A DNA stretch of 64,000 nt. It comes from an uncultured Hyphomicrobiales bacterium. Its GTDB lineage: Bacteria > Pseudomonadota > Alphaproteobacteria > Rhizobiales > Rhizobiaceae. This document shows positions 27,367-35,733 of the stretch, in pieces; the first letter of the stretch is position 1, and the number at the start of each line of letters is the position of its first letter. Position numbers and translations under genes: made by a program. The notes under the pieces were generated by a model. The model worked only from the letters and a program-made list of their open reading frames with translations, was not told the origin of the DNA and did not search any database. The stretch is taken from the NCBI GenBank assembly GCA_943908365.1, contig CALTTH010000014.1, forward strand, positions 7,793 through 71,792, in the 5' to 3' direction.

Positions 27367-29520
27367 ATGACCGAGCGTAAGCAAGGGAACCATTCGCCGA
27401 GCACTGACAATTCTCTCCATAAGCTCAAGCCCGGCTCCGGCCAGGCGAGCTTTGAAGAGCAGCGTGGCAAAGGCGACGAACTGCAGCAAACGATTGGTGC
27501 GGATGGTGGGGACGGCGCAGCCTATCTGACCGACAATTTCGGCCACCGTATTTCGGACAATCAGAACAGCCTCAAGGCGGGGAGTCGAGGTCCTACCCTG
27601 CTGGAGGATTTTGTCCTTCGCGAAAAGATCTTTCATTTCGACCATGAGCGAATCCCTGAGCGGATCGTGCATGCCAGAGGATCGGGCGCGCATGGCGTGT
27701 TCGAATGCACGAAGGCCATACCACACCTGACCAAGGCGTCTATCTTCCAGGAGGCAGGGAAGAGCTGTCCTGTTTTCGTGCGTTTTTCGACGGTCGCCGG
27801 TGGTGCCGGCTCTGTAGACACGCCACGTGATGTCAGAGGCTTTGCGGTGAAGCTCTACACCGAAAGCGGCAATTGGGATCTGGTGGGCAACAACATTCCG
27901 GTCTTCTTTATCCAGGACGCCATCAAGTTTCCGGATCTTATCCACAGTGTGAAAATGGAAGCTGACCGGGGTTACCCTCAAGCGGCATCGGCTCATGATA
28001 CGTTCTGGGATTTCGTCAGCCTCATGCCGGAATCGATGCACATGATCATGTGGGCAATGTCGGATCGCACGATCCCGCGTTCCTTCCGCCATATCGAGGG
28101 CTTCGGTGTTCACACCTTCCGTCTGGTGAACGCTGAGGGCGAGAGCAAGTTCGTCAAGTTCCATTGGAAGCCCAATCTTGGCCTGGCGTCCACCACCTGG
28201 GACGAAGCCGTAAAGATTGCCGGTGCCGACCCGGATTTCCAGCGCCGCGATCTTTTCGAATCCATCGACCAGGGTGACTTCCCTTCGTGGGACCTTGGTA
28301 TCCAGGTGTTTGATGAAGAATGGGCTCAGAAGCAGCCCTATGACGTGCTCGACGCCACCAAACTTATTCCGGAAGAGGACATTCCTGTCGAGATCATCGG
28401 TCGGATGACGCTCAACAGAAACGTCGACAACTTCTTTGCCGAGACCGAGCAGGTCGCGTTTCTGCCAAGCAATATCATTCCTGGTATCGACTTCAGCAAC
28501 GATCCACTGCTTCAGGGCCGATTGTTCTCATATCTCGACACGCAGAAGTCCCGGCTCGGCACGACGAATTTCCATCAAATCCCTGTCAACGCGCCGAAGT
28601 GCCCTTTCCATAACTTCCAGCGCGACGGCATGATGCAGACGCTTGTTCCCAAGGGCAGGGCCAACTACGAGCCGAATAGCCTGAACCAGGCAGGCGAAGA
28701 CAGCGGACCACGCGCGTCTGTCGCAACCGGCTTCTCGACATTCGAGACCAATGACGAGCGAAACAATCCGGCCCAGAAGCTTCGCCAGCGTGACGAACTT
28801 TTTGCCGATCACTACAGCCAGGCCCGCATGTTCTTCCGGTCGCAGACGGAGAGCGAAAGAACGCACATCGTCTCCGCGATCGTGTTCGAACTCTCGAAAG
28901 TGCAGCTCGCGCATGTGCGGCAAAACGTCGTGTCGAACCTGCGTAACATCGAGGAAGACTTGGCGCGTCGGGTCGCTGATGGTTTGGGCATCGATCTTCC
29001 CGCAAAGTCCTCGCCGAAAAAAGAGCCGATCGACATGCCGGTCTCAGACGCCTTGTCGATCCAGAAGAACGCTCTGGAGACCCTGGAAGGGCGAAAGATT
29101 GGCGTGCTGATCGATGATGGCTCCAACAAGAGCGCGGTCGACAAACTCCTGAACGACATCAAGCAGCAAGGTGGAACACCCTTTGTTGTTGCCAGGAAAG
29201 TCGGCGGCGTCAAACTTGATGGCGGTACGATGCCCGCAGACGGTCAGCTTGCAGGATCGCCTTCCTTCCTGTTCGACGCGGTCGTTTCCATCCTCGCTCC
29301 GGAGGCTGCGCAGAAGCTGACGAAAGAGGCTGCGGCGATCCAGTGGTTCATGGATGCCTATGGTCACTGCAAGACGATCGGCTACTGTCCTGCCACCAAG
29401 GCACTGCTCGACAAAGCAAATGTCGAAATGGATGAAGGTGTCGTCCCAGTTGACGATTTTCTGAAGGTCGGCGCCAAGCGCCACTGGGATCGTGAACCAC
29501 TGGTGCGCGATCTTCCCTGA
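27367..29520 (+). CDS. katE: Large-subunit catalase (KatE / HPII, clade II)
   Basis: Haem catalase that dismutates hydrogen peroxide. 717 residues from ATG 27367, chosen because AAAGGA sits 8-13 bases upstream. The distal His lies in HARGSGAHGVFE (about 100-111), VRFSTVAGGAGSVDTPRDVRG is the catalase signature, the Asn lies in NWDLVGNNIPVFF, and the proximal haem ligand Tyr lies in RLFSYLDTQKSRLG (about 380-393). The C-terminal 150 residues form the flavodoxin/GATase-like domain (GRKIGVLIDDGSN) that defines large-subunit catalases. Monocistronic, followed by a strong terminator. Regulation is probably stationary-phase or general stress; no promoter could be assigned with confidence. Confidence 0.95.
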   Translation: MTERKQGNHSPSTDNSLHKLKPGSGQASFEEQRGKGDELQQTIGADGGDGAAYLTDNFGHRISDNQNSLKAGSRGPTLLEDFVLREKIFHFDHERIPERIVHARGSGAHGVFECTKAIPHLTKASIFQEAGKSCPVFVRFSTVAGGAGSVDTPRDVRGFAVKLYTESGNWDLVGNNIPVFFIQDAIKFPDLIHSVKMEADRGYPQAASAHDTFWDFVSLMPESMHMIMWAMSDRTIPRSFRHIEGFGVHTFRLVNAEGESKFVKFHWKPNLGLASTTWDEAVKIAGADPDFQRRDLFESIDQGDFPSWDLGIQVFDEEWAQKQPYDVLDATKLIPEEDIPVEIIGRMTLNRNVDNFFAETEQVAFLPSNIIPGIDFSNDPLLQGRLFSYLDTQKSRLGTTNFHQIPVNAPKCPFHNFQRDGMMQTLVPKGRANYEPNSLNQAGEDSGPRASVATGFSTFETNDERNNPAQKLRQRDELFADHYSQARMFFRSQTESERTHIVSAIVFELSKVQLAHVRQNVVSNLRNIEEDLARRVADGLGIDLPAKSSPKKEPIDMPVSDALSIQKNALETLEGRKIGVLIDDGSNKSAVDKLLNDIKQQGGTPFVVARKVGGVKLDGGTMPADGQLAGSPSFLFDAVVSILAPEAAQKLTKEAAAIQWFMDAYGHCKTIGYCPATKALLDKANVEMDEGVVPVDDFLKVGAKRHWDREPLVRDLP

Positions 29521-29530
29521 CAAATGCATA

Positions 29531-29573
29531 AGAGGGGTGGCGTTGCTTTACGCCACCCCTCTAACGCTTTTTC
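29531..29573 (+). terminator. Intrinsic terminator of katE
   Basis: Perfect 13-bp inverted repeat AGAGGGGTGGCGT / ACGCCACCCCTCT (29531-29543 and 29550-29562) with a 6-base loop, followed by a T-rich tract. It lies 11 bases after the catalase stop. Confidence 0.92.
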
Positions 29574-29615
29574 GCTCTTTTATCTTTCGGGCAAGTCGCC
29601 CAATAGACGAAAAAC

Positions 29616-30683
29616 TTAAAGTACCGCTCGCACAGAGGCGCGTTCAACGATCTCGGTTTTCAGGACAACCTTACGCGCAGTTTCCGTTGCCCCATTCAAG
29701 CGCTTGACGAGAAGTTCCGCCGCTGTCGCGCCGAGATCGTAGACAGGCTGGCGCACCACCGTGACGGGAGGCGACGTCACCGATGTCCAATCCGCATCGT
29801 GGAATGACACAAGCGACACGTCGTCCGGAATTGTAAGACCTAACTGGCGGTGGATTTTGAACGCTTCAAGCGCGATCATGCTGTCCGAGGCAATAATGGC
29901 CGTTGGGCGTTGCGGCGATTGAAGCATGTCGGTGACGATCCGCCGGGTCTGGTCCGGTGTCACGGCACCAACGCGCACCCATTTCCCCATATCGCTCAGG
30001 CCAGCCTCTTCGCAGACACGGAGATATCCTTCTATGCGCCGCCGCACGGAAGCGGTGCTGATATCCTGAAGCGTGCGGAAGGTATGGTCTGGTGTGTCGC
30101 AGGCGGTGACATAGGCAATGCGGCGGTGGCCGAGTGAAACCAACTGCCGCGTAATGCTCTCTGCAGCATGCCGGTCATCGGCAATCACGGTGTCGACAGC
30201 AAGAGTATCGCTCCCACGGTCGAGCAGCACCAGCGGCAACCCCGAACGCACAGCCTCGTGCAGATGCTCGACGTCATCATCCTTGGCTGGCGAAACGATG
30301 AGGCCATCCACCCGCTTGGAAAGCAAGGTGCGAATGGCTGCCTTCTCCGCGTCGATGTCCTCACCGGAGTTGCTGAGAATGACCGTAAAGCCAGCCTGTC
30401 GTGCGATGTCGGTGATACCGCGAACGGCAAGGCTGAAAAACGGGTTTTCGATATCGCCGACCACGACACCGATCGAACCCGAGCGGCCGGTGGTCATGCT
30501 GCGGGCAAGCTCGTTCGTTCGATAACCAAGGGCGCGGGCTGCCGCCGTGACGACCTCACGCACGCGGTCACTGACGGTTCCGTATCCGCCTAGAACACGC
30601 GCGGCCGTTGCCTTCGAGACGCCGGCTTTGCGCGCGACGTCGGCCACAGTGACGGAAGAGTTCTTGGGCGGGCTTTTGTCCAT
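29616..30683 (-). CDS. socR: LacI-family repressor (SocR-like)
   Basis: 355 residues. The N-terminal HTH (about 11-60) reads VTVADVARKAGVSKATAARVLGG. The hinge helix ends TNELARSMTTGRS, and the periplasmic-binding-like effector domain starts GSIGVVVGDIENPFFS. It is divergent from the transport/oxidoreductase operon, with two ACCGGT-centred operators in between (30749-30784) that fit LacI proteins. In A. tumefaciens the soc operon for Amadori opines is repressed by SocR, which also represses itself. Identity with SocR is inferred from gene order, so the symbol is provisional. The likely inducer is deoxyfructosyl glutamine or a related compound. Confidence 0.8.
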   Translation of the reverse strand: MDKSPPKNSSVTVADVARKAGVSKATAARVLGGYGTVSDRVREVVTAAARALGYRTNELARSMTTGRSGSIGVVVGDIENPFFSLAVRGITDIARQAGFTVILSNSGEDIDAEKAAIRTLLSKRVDGLIVSPAKDDDVEHLHEAVRSGLPLVLLDRGSDTLAVDTVIADDRHAAESITRQLVSLGHRRIAYVTACDTPDHTFRTLQDISTASVRRRIEGYLRVCEEAGLSDMGKWVRVGAVTPDQTRRIVTDMLQSPQRPTAIIASDSMIALEAFKIHRQLGLTIPDDVSLVSFHDADWTSVTSPPVTVVRQPVYDLGATAAELLVKRLNGATETARKVVLKTEIVERASVRAVL

Positions 30684-30748
30684 AAATGACAGTCTTACAA
30701 GAGAACTTGACGACTGGCAAATGCGAAGCTAACAATTGCTAAGAATGA

Positions 30749-30764
30749 AAGAGACCGGTCTCTT
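30749..30764. promoter_or_regulatory. Perfect palindromic LacI-type operator 1
   Basis: AAGAGACCGGTCTCTT is a perfect 16-bp palindrome centred on ACCGGT, the typical core of LacI-family operators. It lies 66 bp upstream of the LacI gene start and 149 bp upstream of the SBP start. Confidence 0.82.
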
Positions 30765-30770
30765 ATCAAA

Positions 30771-30784
30771 TGAGACCGGTATCA
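30771..30784. promoter_or_regulatory. Imperfect LacI-type operator 2
   Basis: TGAGACCGGTATCA, an ACCGGT-centred palindrome with one asymmetric base pair. Its centre is 21 bp (two helical turns) from operator 1, so two repressor dimers could bind the same face cooperatively. Confidence 0.75.
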
Positions 30785-30912
30785 ATCCAATAAAAAGACT
30801 TTCAGCATGCGAAACTGCATGGGCCGGGATTGGTTGCTTCGCGCCGTCTTCCGGATGGGGCCCGTGCGCCTTGACGACATCGCAAACAACAACTCCAGAG
30901 GACACGACGCCA

Positions 30913-31740
30913 ATGCGACTGACTGAAGCTTTTACATCCCCACTGACCAAGATGCGTGCCGCGGCCGTCGCGCTCACCTTCGGTGTGATCGCCGCCGCGA
31001 CACCAGCGCTTGCCGATAATCCGCTAGGCCTTATCGACGAAAATACCATCAGCGTCGGGACCATGGGCGACGCCAAGCCCTACGCTTTCACTACGGCAGA
31101 CGGCAATTTCACTGGTTTCGACATCGAACTGTTTCTCAATATTGCCGAGCGCATGGGCTTCAAAAAAGACCAGGTCATCTTCACGGGTCAGGAATTCTCG
31201 GCATTGATGCCGTCAGTGGCGAACGGCCGCTTCGACGTCGCTGCAGCCGCGATCGGTACAACCGCCAAGCGCAAGGAGACCGTTGATTTCTCCGACGGTT
31301 ATCTTGCCGGCTTCCTCAGCGTCCTGACCTCCGAGGATATCAAGGATGCTGCGGGTCTCAAGGGCAAGCGCCTTGGCGTCGTCCAGGGCACGCTTCAGGA
31401 AATCTATGCCGAGAAGAACTTTGCCGGCACGGATCTCGTGAAATTCCCGGACAACAACTCTGCCGTTTCAGCCTTGAATAACGGTACGGTCGATGCCCAC
31501 TTCCTCGATTTTGAGGCGGCAAAGGATTATTCCACCCGCTATCCGGCACTGAAGATCGCCGTCAACATTCCAAGCTTCGATGCGCCTGCCGGCTTCGTCA
31601 TTCGCAAGGGTAATGATGCCCTGCGCGAGGCGATCAACAAGGCGCTGAAAGAGGCGATGCAGGACGGAACCTGGAAGAAGCTCCACGAAAAGTGGTTCCC
31701 GGGAACGCCCATGCCTGCGACATATCTTCCCAAGCAGTAA
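30913..31740 (+). CDS. socA: Amino-acid-type ABC transporter binding protein (SocA-like)
   Basis: 275-residue periplasmic binding protein of family 3 (polar amino acids/opines). The signal peptide is about 1-33 (MRAAAVALTFGVIAAATPALA). The family signature region reads GNFTGFDIELFLNIAERMGF, followed by GRFDVAAAAIGTTAKRKETVDFSD. ATG 30913 is preferred, with GAGG upstream; an in-frame ATG at 30736 lies upstream of the operators and is not credible. In the pAtC58 soc operon, SocA is an amino-acid-binding-protein homologue needed for uptake of deoxyfructosyl glutamine and mannopine. The same neighbours occur here. Ligand assignment is by synteny only. A hairpin directly follows the gene. Confidence 0.82.
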   Translation: MRLTEAFTSPLTKMRAAAVALTFGVIAAATPALADNPLGLIDENTISVGTMGDAKPYAFTTADGNFTGFDIELFLNIAERMGFKKDQVIFTGQEFSALMPSVANGRFDVAAAAIGTTAKRKETVDFSDGYLAGFLSVLTSEDIKDAAGLKGKRLGVVQGTLQEIYAEKNFAGTDLVKFPDNNSAVSALNNGTVDAHFLDFEAAKDYSTRYPALKIAVNIPSFDAPAGFVIRKGNDALREAINKALKEAMQDGTWKKLHEKWFPGTPMPATYLPKQ

Positions 31741-31749
31741 TGCCACCTT

Positions 31750-31777
31750 CCGGTTCGGCCTTTACCGGTCGAACCGG
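31750..31777 (+). other. Hairpin after the binding-protein gene
   Basis: CCGGTTCGGCC (31750-31760) pairs with GGTCGAACCGG (31767-31777) through 11 base pairs including one G-T, with a 6-base loop, followed by CCTTTGTTT. It lies 10 bases after the SBP stop and could stop part of transcription or protect the upstream message, giving more SBP than transporter. Confidence 0.7.
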
Positions 31778-31844
31778 CCTTTGTTTCTAAAGTGTGTGGC
31801 GATCATTTGCATTCGCTCCTTCCGCTTTAGATCCTTCTTCTGTC

Positions 31845-31889
31845 GCATGTCGTTACCGCAAAACCGGTGGCCACTTTTGGGCGACATGC
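31845..31889. repeat. Rhizobial intergenic palindromic repeat
   Basis: GCATGTCG (31845-31852) and CGACATGC (31882-31889) form perfect 8-bp outer arms around an inner AAAACCGG...CCACTTTT segment. From memory, elements with GCATGTCG ends and an AAAACCG/CACTTTT centre are scattered through Agrobacterium and Rhizobium intergenic DNA. Only one copy is visible here. It lies between the SBP and permease genes. Confidence 0.6.
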
Positions 31890-31903
31890 TCTAGGGATTT
31901 CTG

Positions 31904-33412
31904 ATGAACTGGCTTGAAAACCTGCGCCGCAGCTTCCTTGACTGGAACGCCATGGCCGAAGTGCTGCCAACCATGATCACGGTTGGTTTGAAAAATACGC
32001 TGATCCTGGCTGCGACCTCGACGGTGCTTGGGGTGGTCATTGGCATGGTGCTCGCCATCATGGGCATTTCCCGCTCGCCTTGGCTGCGCATTCCCGCCCG
32101 GCTCTACACCGACATCTTTCGTGGCCTTCCGGCGATCGTTACCATCCTGTTGATCGGACAGGGCTTTGCCCGCATCGGCCGCGAACTTTTCGGTCCATCC
32201 CCTTATCCGCTCGGCATCCTGGCGCTCAGCCTGATCGCCGGCGCCTATATCGGCGAGATTTTCCGCTCCGGTATTCAGAGCGTCGATCGTGGCCAGATGG
32301 AAGCATGCCGCGCCCTGTCAATGAGTTATGGCCAGGGCATGCGCATCATCGTCGTGCCGCAGGGTGTTCGCCGCGTGCTGCCGGCACTCGTCAATCAGTT
32401 CATCGGCAACGTCAAGGATTCGAGCCTTGTCTACTTTCTCGGCCTCTTGGCTTCCGAGCGCGAGATTTTTCGTGTCGGACAGGACCAGGCGGTGGTGACT
32501 GGCAATCTTTCCCCCTTGCTGCTGGCCGGTGTGTTCTACCTGATCGTAACCGTACCGCTTACCCACGTCGTCAATATGATCGATAATCGGCTGCGGCTTG
32601 GCAAGCAGCGTCCTTCGACCATCACCAGTGGCCTTGAGGAAGTGAGTGAGCTCGATGGTGCGTCCCGCGCCACCGGCACCGTCTTCAAGGGCGGTGGCCT
32701 TGATGTGCGCAATCTTGGGATGGCGTATGGCGATCTCGATGTGCTGAAGGGCGTCGATCTTTCGGTAAAGCCGGGCAGCGTCACTTGCATCATCGGTCCC
32801 TCTGGCTCAGGGAAATCCACCCTGTTGCGCGGGATCAACCGGCTCGTCGAGCCGAAGAGCGGCGAAATTCTCCTCGACGGAGAAAGCATTCTGGGCATGA
32901 AGCCGGAGAGACTGCGCCGTCGGGTCGGCATGGTCTTCCAGCACTTCAATCTTTTTCCCGATCACACGGCGCTGGAAAACGTCATGTTGTCGCTGACGAA
33001 GATCAAGGGTCTGCCCGCAGCCGAGGCCGAGCGTATCGCCAAGGCGAAGCTCGCCGAGGTCGGCCTTGCAAGCCGCCAGCATCATCGCCCGGGCGGTCTG
33101 TCGGGCGGGCAGCAGCAGCGCGTCGCCATTGCGCGTGCGCTGGCCATGGAACCTGAAGTCATCCTTTTTGATGAGGTGACGAGTGCGCTGGATCCGGAAC
33201 TGGTCAAGGGCGTGCTCAATCTCATGGCGGATCTCGGCACGCGCGGCATGACCATGGTCGTCGTGACCCACGAGATGGGGTTTGCCCGCCGCGTCGCTGA
33301 TCAGGTCGTCTTCATGGATGAGGGACGTGTGGTAGAGGCAGGCACGCCGGAGGCAATATTCGACAACCCGCAGAGCCCGCGCCTTCAGCGCTTCCTCGCG
33401 GAAGTGCTCTGA
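31904..33412 (+). CDS. socB: Fused amino-acid-type ABC permease and ATPase (SocB-like)
   Basis: 502 residues combining two usually separate subunits. Residues about 1-225 are a HisM/GlnP-type permease with five hydrophobic segments, the EAA-loop region (SVDRGQMEACRALSMSYGQG), and SSLVYFLGLLASER. After a linker (about 226-262), residues 263-502 are an ATPase with Walker A GPSGSGKSTLLRG, signature LSGGQQQRVAIARAL, Walker B EVILFDEVTSALDPE, and the H-loop VVVTHEMGFA. This exact fusion, an N-terminal transmembrane half with a C-terminal ATP-binding half, is the published description of SocB. A homodimer would supply both permease and both ATPase sites. The next gene starts 18 bases downstream. 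Confidence 0.88.
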   Translation: MNWLENLRRSFLDWNAMAEVLPTMITVGLKNTLILAATSTVLGVVIGMVLAIMGISRSPWLRIPARLYTDIFRGLPAIVTILLIGQGFARIGRELFGPSPYPLGILALSLIAGAYIGEIFRSGIQSVDRGQMEACRALSMSYGQGMRIIVVPQGVRRVLPALVNQFIGNVKDSSLVYFLGLLASEREIFRVGQDQAVVTGNLSPLLLAGVFYLIVTVPLTHVVNMIDNRLRLGKQRPSTITSGLEEVSELDGASRATGTVFKGGGLDVRNLGMAYGDLDVLKGVDLSVKPGSVTCIIGPSGSGKSTLLRGINRLVEPKSGEILLDGESILGMKPERLRRRVGMVFQHFNLFPDHTALENVMLSLTKIKGLPAAEAERIAKAKLAEVGLASRQHHRPGGLSGGQQQRVAIARALAMEPEVILFDEVTSALDPELVKGVLNLMADLGTRGMTMVVVTHEMGFARRVADQVVFMDEGRVVEAGTPEAIFDNPQSPRLQRFLAEVL

Positions 33413-33430
33413 GTATCAGGAGAAAATAAG

Positions 33431-34438
33431 ATGACACAAATGATCAGATGGGGCGTGCTGGGCTGCGCAGGGATCGCTGCCAAGGCAGTTATTCCCGCCA
33501 TCCAGTCCAGCCGTTTAGGGCGCGTTGCAGCCATTGCCTCGCGGGACGCCGAAAAGGCAAGCGCAATGGCGACGCGCTTCGGCATCGAAAAAACCTATGG
33601 CAGCTATGAGGATCTGCTTTCCGATCCGGACATTGACGCCATTTACAACCCTTTGCCCAATCATCTCCACGTTCCCATGACCATCAAGGCGTTGGAGCAT
33701 GGCAAGCCGGTGCTGTGCGAGAAGCCGATCGCGCTCAATGCAGCGCAGGCGAGCGAACTGGCGGAGGCGCAAAAGGCCGCCAACCTGCCGGTAGCAGAAG
33801 CCTTCATGGTTCGTCACCATCCCCAATGGAAGAAGGCGAGGGCGATGGTTGCGGAAGGACGCCTCGGCGATGTCAGGGCCATCCAGACGATCTTTGCCTA
33901 TTATCTCGACGACCCGAAGAATGTCCGCAACCAGGCCGATATTGGCGGCGGCGGCCTGTTCGACGTCGGTTGCTACGCCATCAACACGGCCCGCTTCCTG
34001 TTTGGCGCCGAGCCGCTACGGGCTATTGCGATGATGGAGAACGATCCCGTTTTCGACACGGATCGGTTGACCAGCGGATTACTGGCATTTCCGGAAGGAA
34101 GGCAGCTTGCCTTCACTTGCTCCACGCAATTGTCGCTCACGCAGAAAGTGACGGTCATTGGAACGCGCGGTCGTCTGGAAATCCCCATCCCCTTCAATGC
34201 ACCAGCCGATCAACAAACCGTGCTGATCTTCGACGACGGGCGGGACCTTGCAGGCGGCGGTCGCCAGGAGATGGTGATTGAGCCTGTCGATCAGTACCGC
34301 GAACAGGTCGATGCCTTTGCCGAAGCGGTGCTCTCCGGCACGCCACTCGAGACGGGACTCGACGACGCGATCCCAAACATGAAGGCGATCGATGCGCTCT
34401 TCCGATCCGCGACCAGCGGTCGTTGGGAAGACGCGTGA
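33431..34438 (+). CDS. socC: Gfo/Idh/MocA-family oxidoreductase (SocC-like)
   Basis: 335 residues. The N-terminal NAD(P)-binding Rossmann fold is GVLGCAGIAAKAVIPAIQSS (about 7-26), the EKP motif lies in GKPVLCEKPIALNAAQA (about 93-109), and a C-terminal alpha/beta substrate domain contains DIGGGGLFDVGCYAINTARF. It acts on sugar or polyol-like substrates. In the soc operon of pAtC58, SocC is a sugar-oxidoreductase homologue proposed to take part in deoxyfructosyl-glutamine degradation. Here it follows the fused transporter by 18 bp, with GGAG 12-15 bases before the start. Substrate and reaction direction are unproven. Confidence 0.82.
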   Translation: MTQMIRWGVLGCAGIAAKAVIPAIQSSRLGRVAAIASRDAEKASAMATRFGIEKTYGSYEDLLSDPDIDAIYNPLPNHLHVPMTIKALEHGKPVLCEKPIALNAAQASELAEAQKAANLPVAEAFMVRHHPQWKKARAMVAEGRLGDVRAIQTIFAYYLDDPKNVRNQADIGGGGLFDVGCYAINTARFLFGAEPLRAIAMMENDPVFDTDRLTSGLLAFPEGRQLAFTCSTQLSLTQKVTVIGTRGRLEIPIPFNAPADQQTVLIFDDGRDLAGGGRQEMVIEPVDQYREQVDAFAEAVLSGTPLETGLDDAIPNMKAIDALFRSATSGRWEDA

Positions 34439-34483
34439 GGCGGTTCTTCCAATCATCATCACAATCGAATGAAAGCCTATCCC

Positions 34484-35614
34484 ATGACTGACAATATCAT
34501 CTCGACAGCCGTCATCATCGGCGCCGGTATCTTTGGCGTTTCCACTGCTGTCCAACTGGCGCGCCGCGGCGTCAATGTAACAATCCTTAATGATGGCCCA
34601 CCCGCAAACGGCGCCTCCGGCCGCTCGCTCTCCTGGCTGAATTCGGCGCGCATGCGCTCCGAGCCGTATCACCGGTTGCGCGTCGCGGGCATCGATCGCT
34701 ATCGCACGCTCGCCGCAAAGAACCCGGACGCCGACTGGCTGCGCTTTGACGGTGGACTGACCTGGGATGCCGATGACGAGCGAAACGAAATTGACGCCGC
34801 CTATCGCCACGAGGTTTCAATTGGCTATGACGCACAGCGGCTTTCGGCGCAGGACGTGTCCCGCGTCGTGCCCGGTCTCGACACCAGCGGCATTACCCCG
34901 CAAGGCGCAATCTTCAATCCCGGCGAAGGCTGGGTCGATCTGCCGACGCTGATCGGTTTGCTGCTCAAGGAGTTTTCCGAACTCGGCGGCGTTGTCGTCA
35001 CGGATCAAGGTGCTGCCAAGGTGGTGATAGAGGGTCGGCGCGCAATCGGGGCGCAAACCGCCAAGGGCGATCTACACCGCGCAGACGCCGTTGTTCTCGC
35101 GACCGGTCCGGCGGTGCCAAAAATGGCTGCTGAGAACGGCCAGACCATCGGCGACGACACACCCATCGCCCTTCTCGTTCAGACCAAGCCCCTGGCTCAT
35201 CCCTTGCGTGCCGTGCTGAACACACCGCGTGTCGCTGTTCGTCCCGCACCTGGCGGCACATTTTCGCTCGATGCAGACTGGGCGGCCGATGAGGGTGTGA
35301 ACGTTAGCCCAGACGGTAGCTACCAGATCCACGAGAGTGTGATTGCCGAGTTGCTGGCCGAAGCTGCCAAAGTGATGGAGGGTAACCCCCAACTCGAGGT
35401 TGCCTCCGTCGGTGTCGGCGGGAAGCCGATCCCGGGCGATGGCGAGCCGGTCATTGGGGCGATGAAAGACATACCCGGCTACTATGTCGCCTTCAGCCAC
35501 AGCGGCGCGACCCTCGGTCTCATCGTCGGCGAGTTGCTGGCCTATGAGGTCGCAAGCGGCGCCGAGCATCCAATGCTGGCGACCTTCCGGCCCGGGCGCT
35601 TTAAGCCCGTCTGA
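34484..35614 (+). CDS. socD: FAD-dependent amine oxidoreductase (SocD-like amadoriase)
   Basis: 376 residues from ATG 34484; an alternative in-frame ATG at 34469 adds five residues, and neither has a strong ribosome site. The dinucleotide motif VIIGAGIFGVSTAVQLARRG is at about 10-29, followed by NGASGRSLSWLNSARMRSE, typical of DadA/amadoriase-type DAO enzymes. The C-terminal FAD contact region reads GDGEPVIGAMKDIPGYYVAF with HSGATLGL. SocD of pAtC58 is homologous to the corynebacterial amadoriase, which splits fructosyl amino acids. By synteny, this enzyme probably releases the amino acid from deoxyfructosyl glutamine or a similar Amadori compound. A general D-amino-acid oxidase role remains possible. 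Confidence 0.8.
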   Translation: MTDNIISTAVIIGAGIFGVSTAVQLARRGVNVTILNDGPPANGASGRSLSWLNSARMRSEPYHRLRVAGIDRYRTLAAKNPDADWLRFDGGLTWDADDERNEIDAAYRHEVSIGYDAQRLSAQDVSRVVPGLDTSGITPQGAIFNPGEGWVDLPTLIGLLLKEFSELGGVVVTDQGAAKVVIEGRRAIGAQTAKGDLHRADAVVLATGPAVPKMAAENGQTIGDDTPIALLVQTKPLAHPLRAVLNTPRVAVRPAPGGTFSLDADWAADEGVNVSPDGSYQIHESVIAELLAEAAKVMEGNPQLEVASVGVGGKPIPGDGEPVIGAMKDIPGYYVAFSHSGATLGLIVGELLAYEVASGAEHPMLATFRPGRFKPV

Positions 35615-35641
35615 GCTTGGATCGACGGTCATGAGATAATC

Positions 35642-35669
35642 AGCCTGCCACGATGTGGCGGGCTTTTTC
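35642..35669 (+). terminator. Intrinsic terminator of the soc-like operon
   Basis: AGCCTGCCAC (35642-35651) pairs with GTGGCGGGCT (35655-35664) over 10 bp including one T-G pair. The loop is 3 bases and TTTTT follows. It lies 27 bases after the oxidoreductase stop. Confidence 0.88.
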
Positions 35670-35733
35670 CTTTGTTTCTTCATCCCGAGGGTGGGTTCGG
35701 AAACCGGATCCGCGCTAAAACGCTGGTGGCGTC

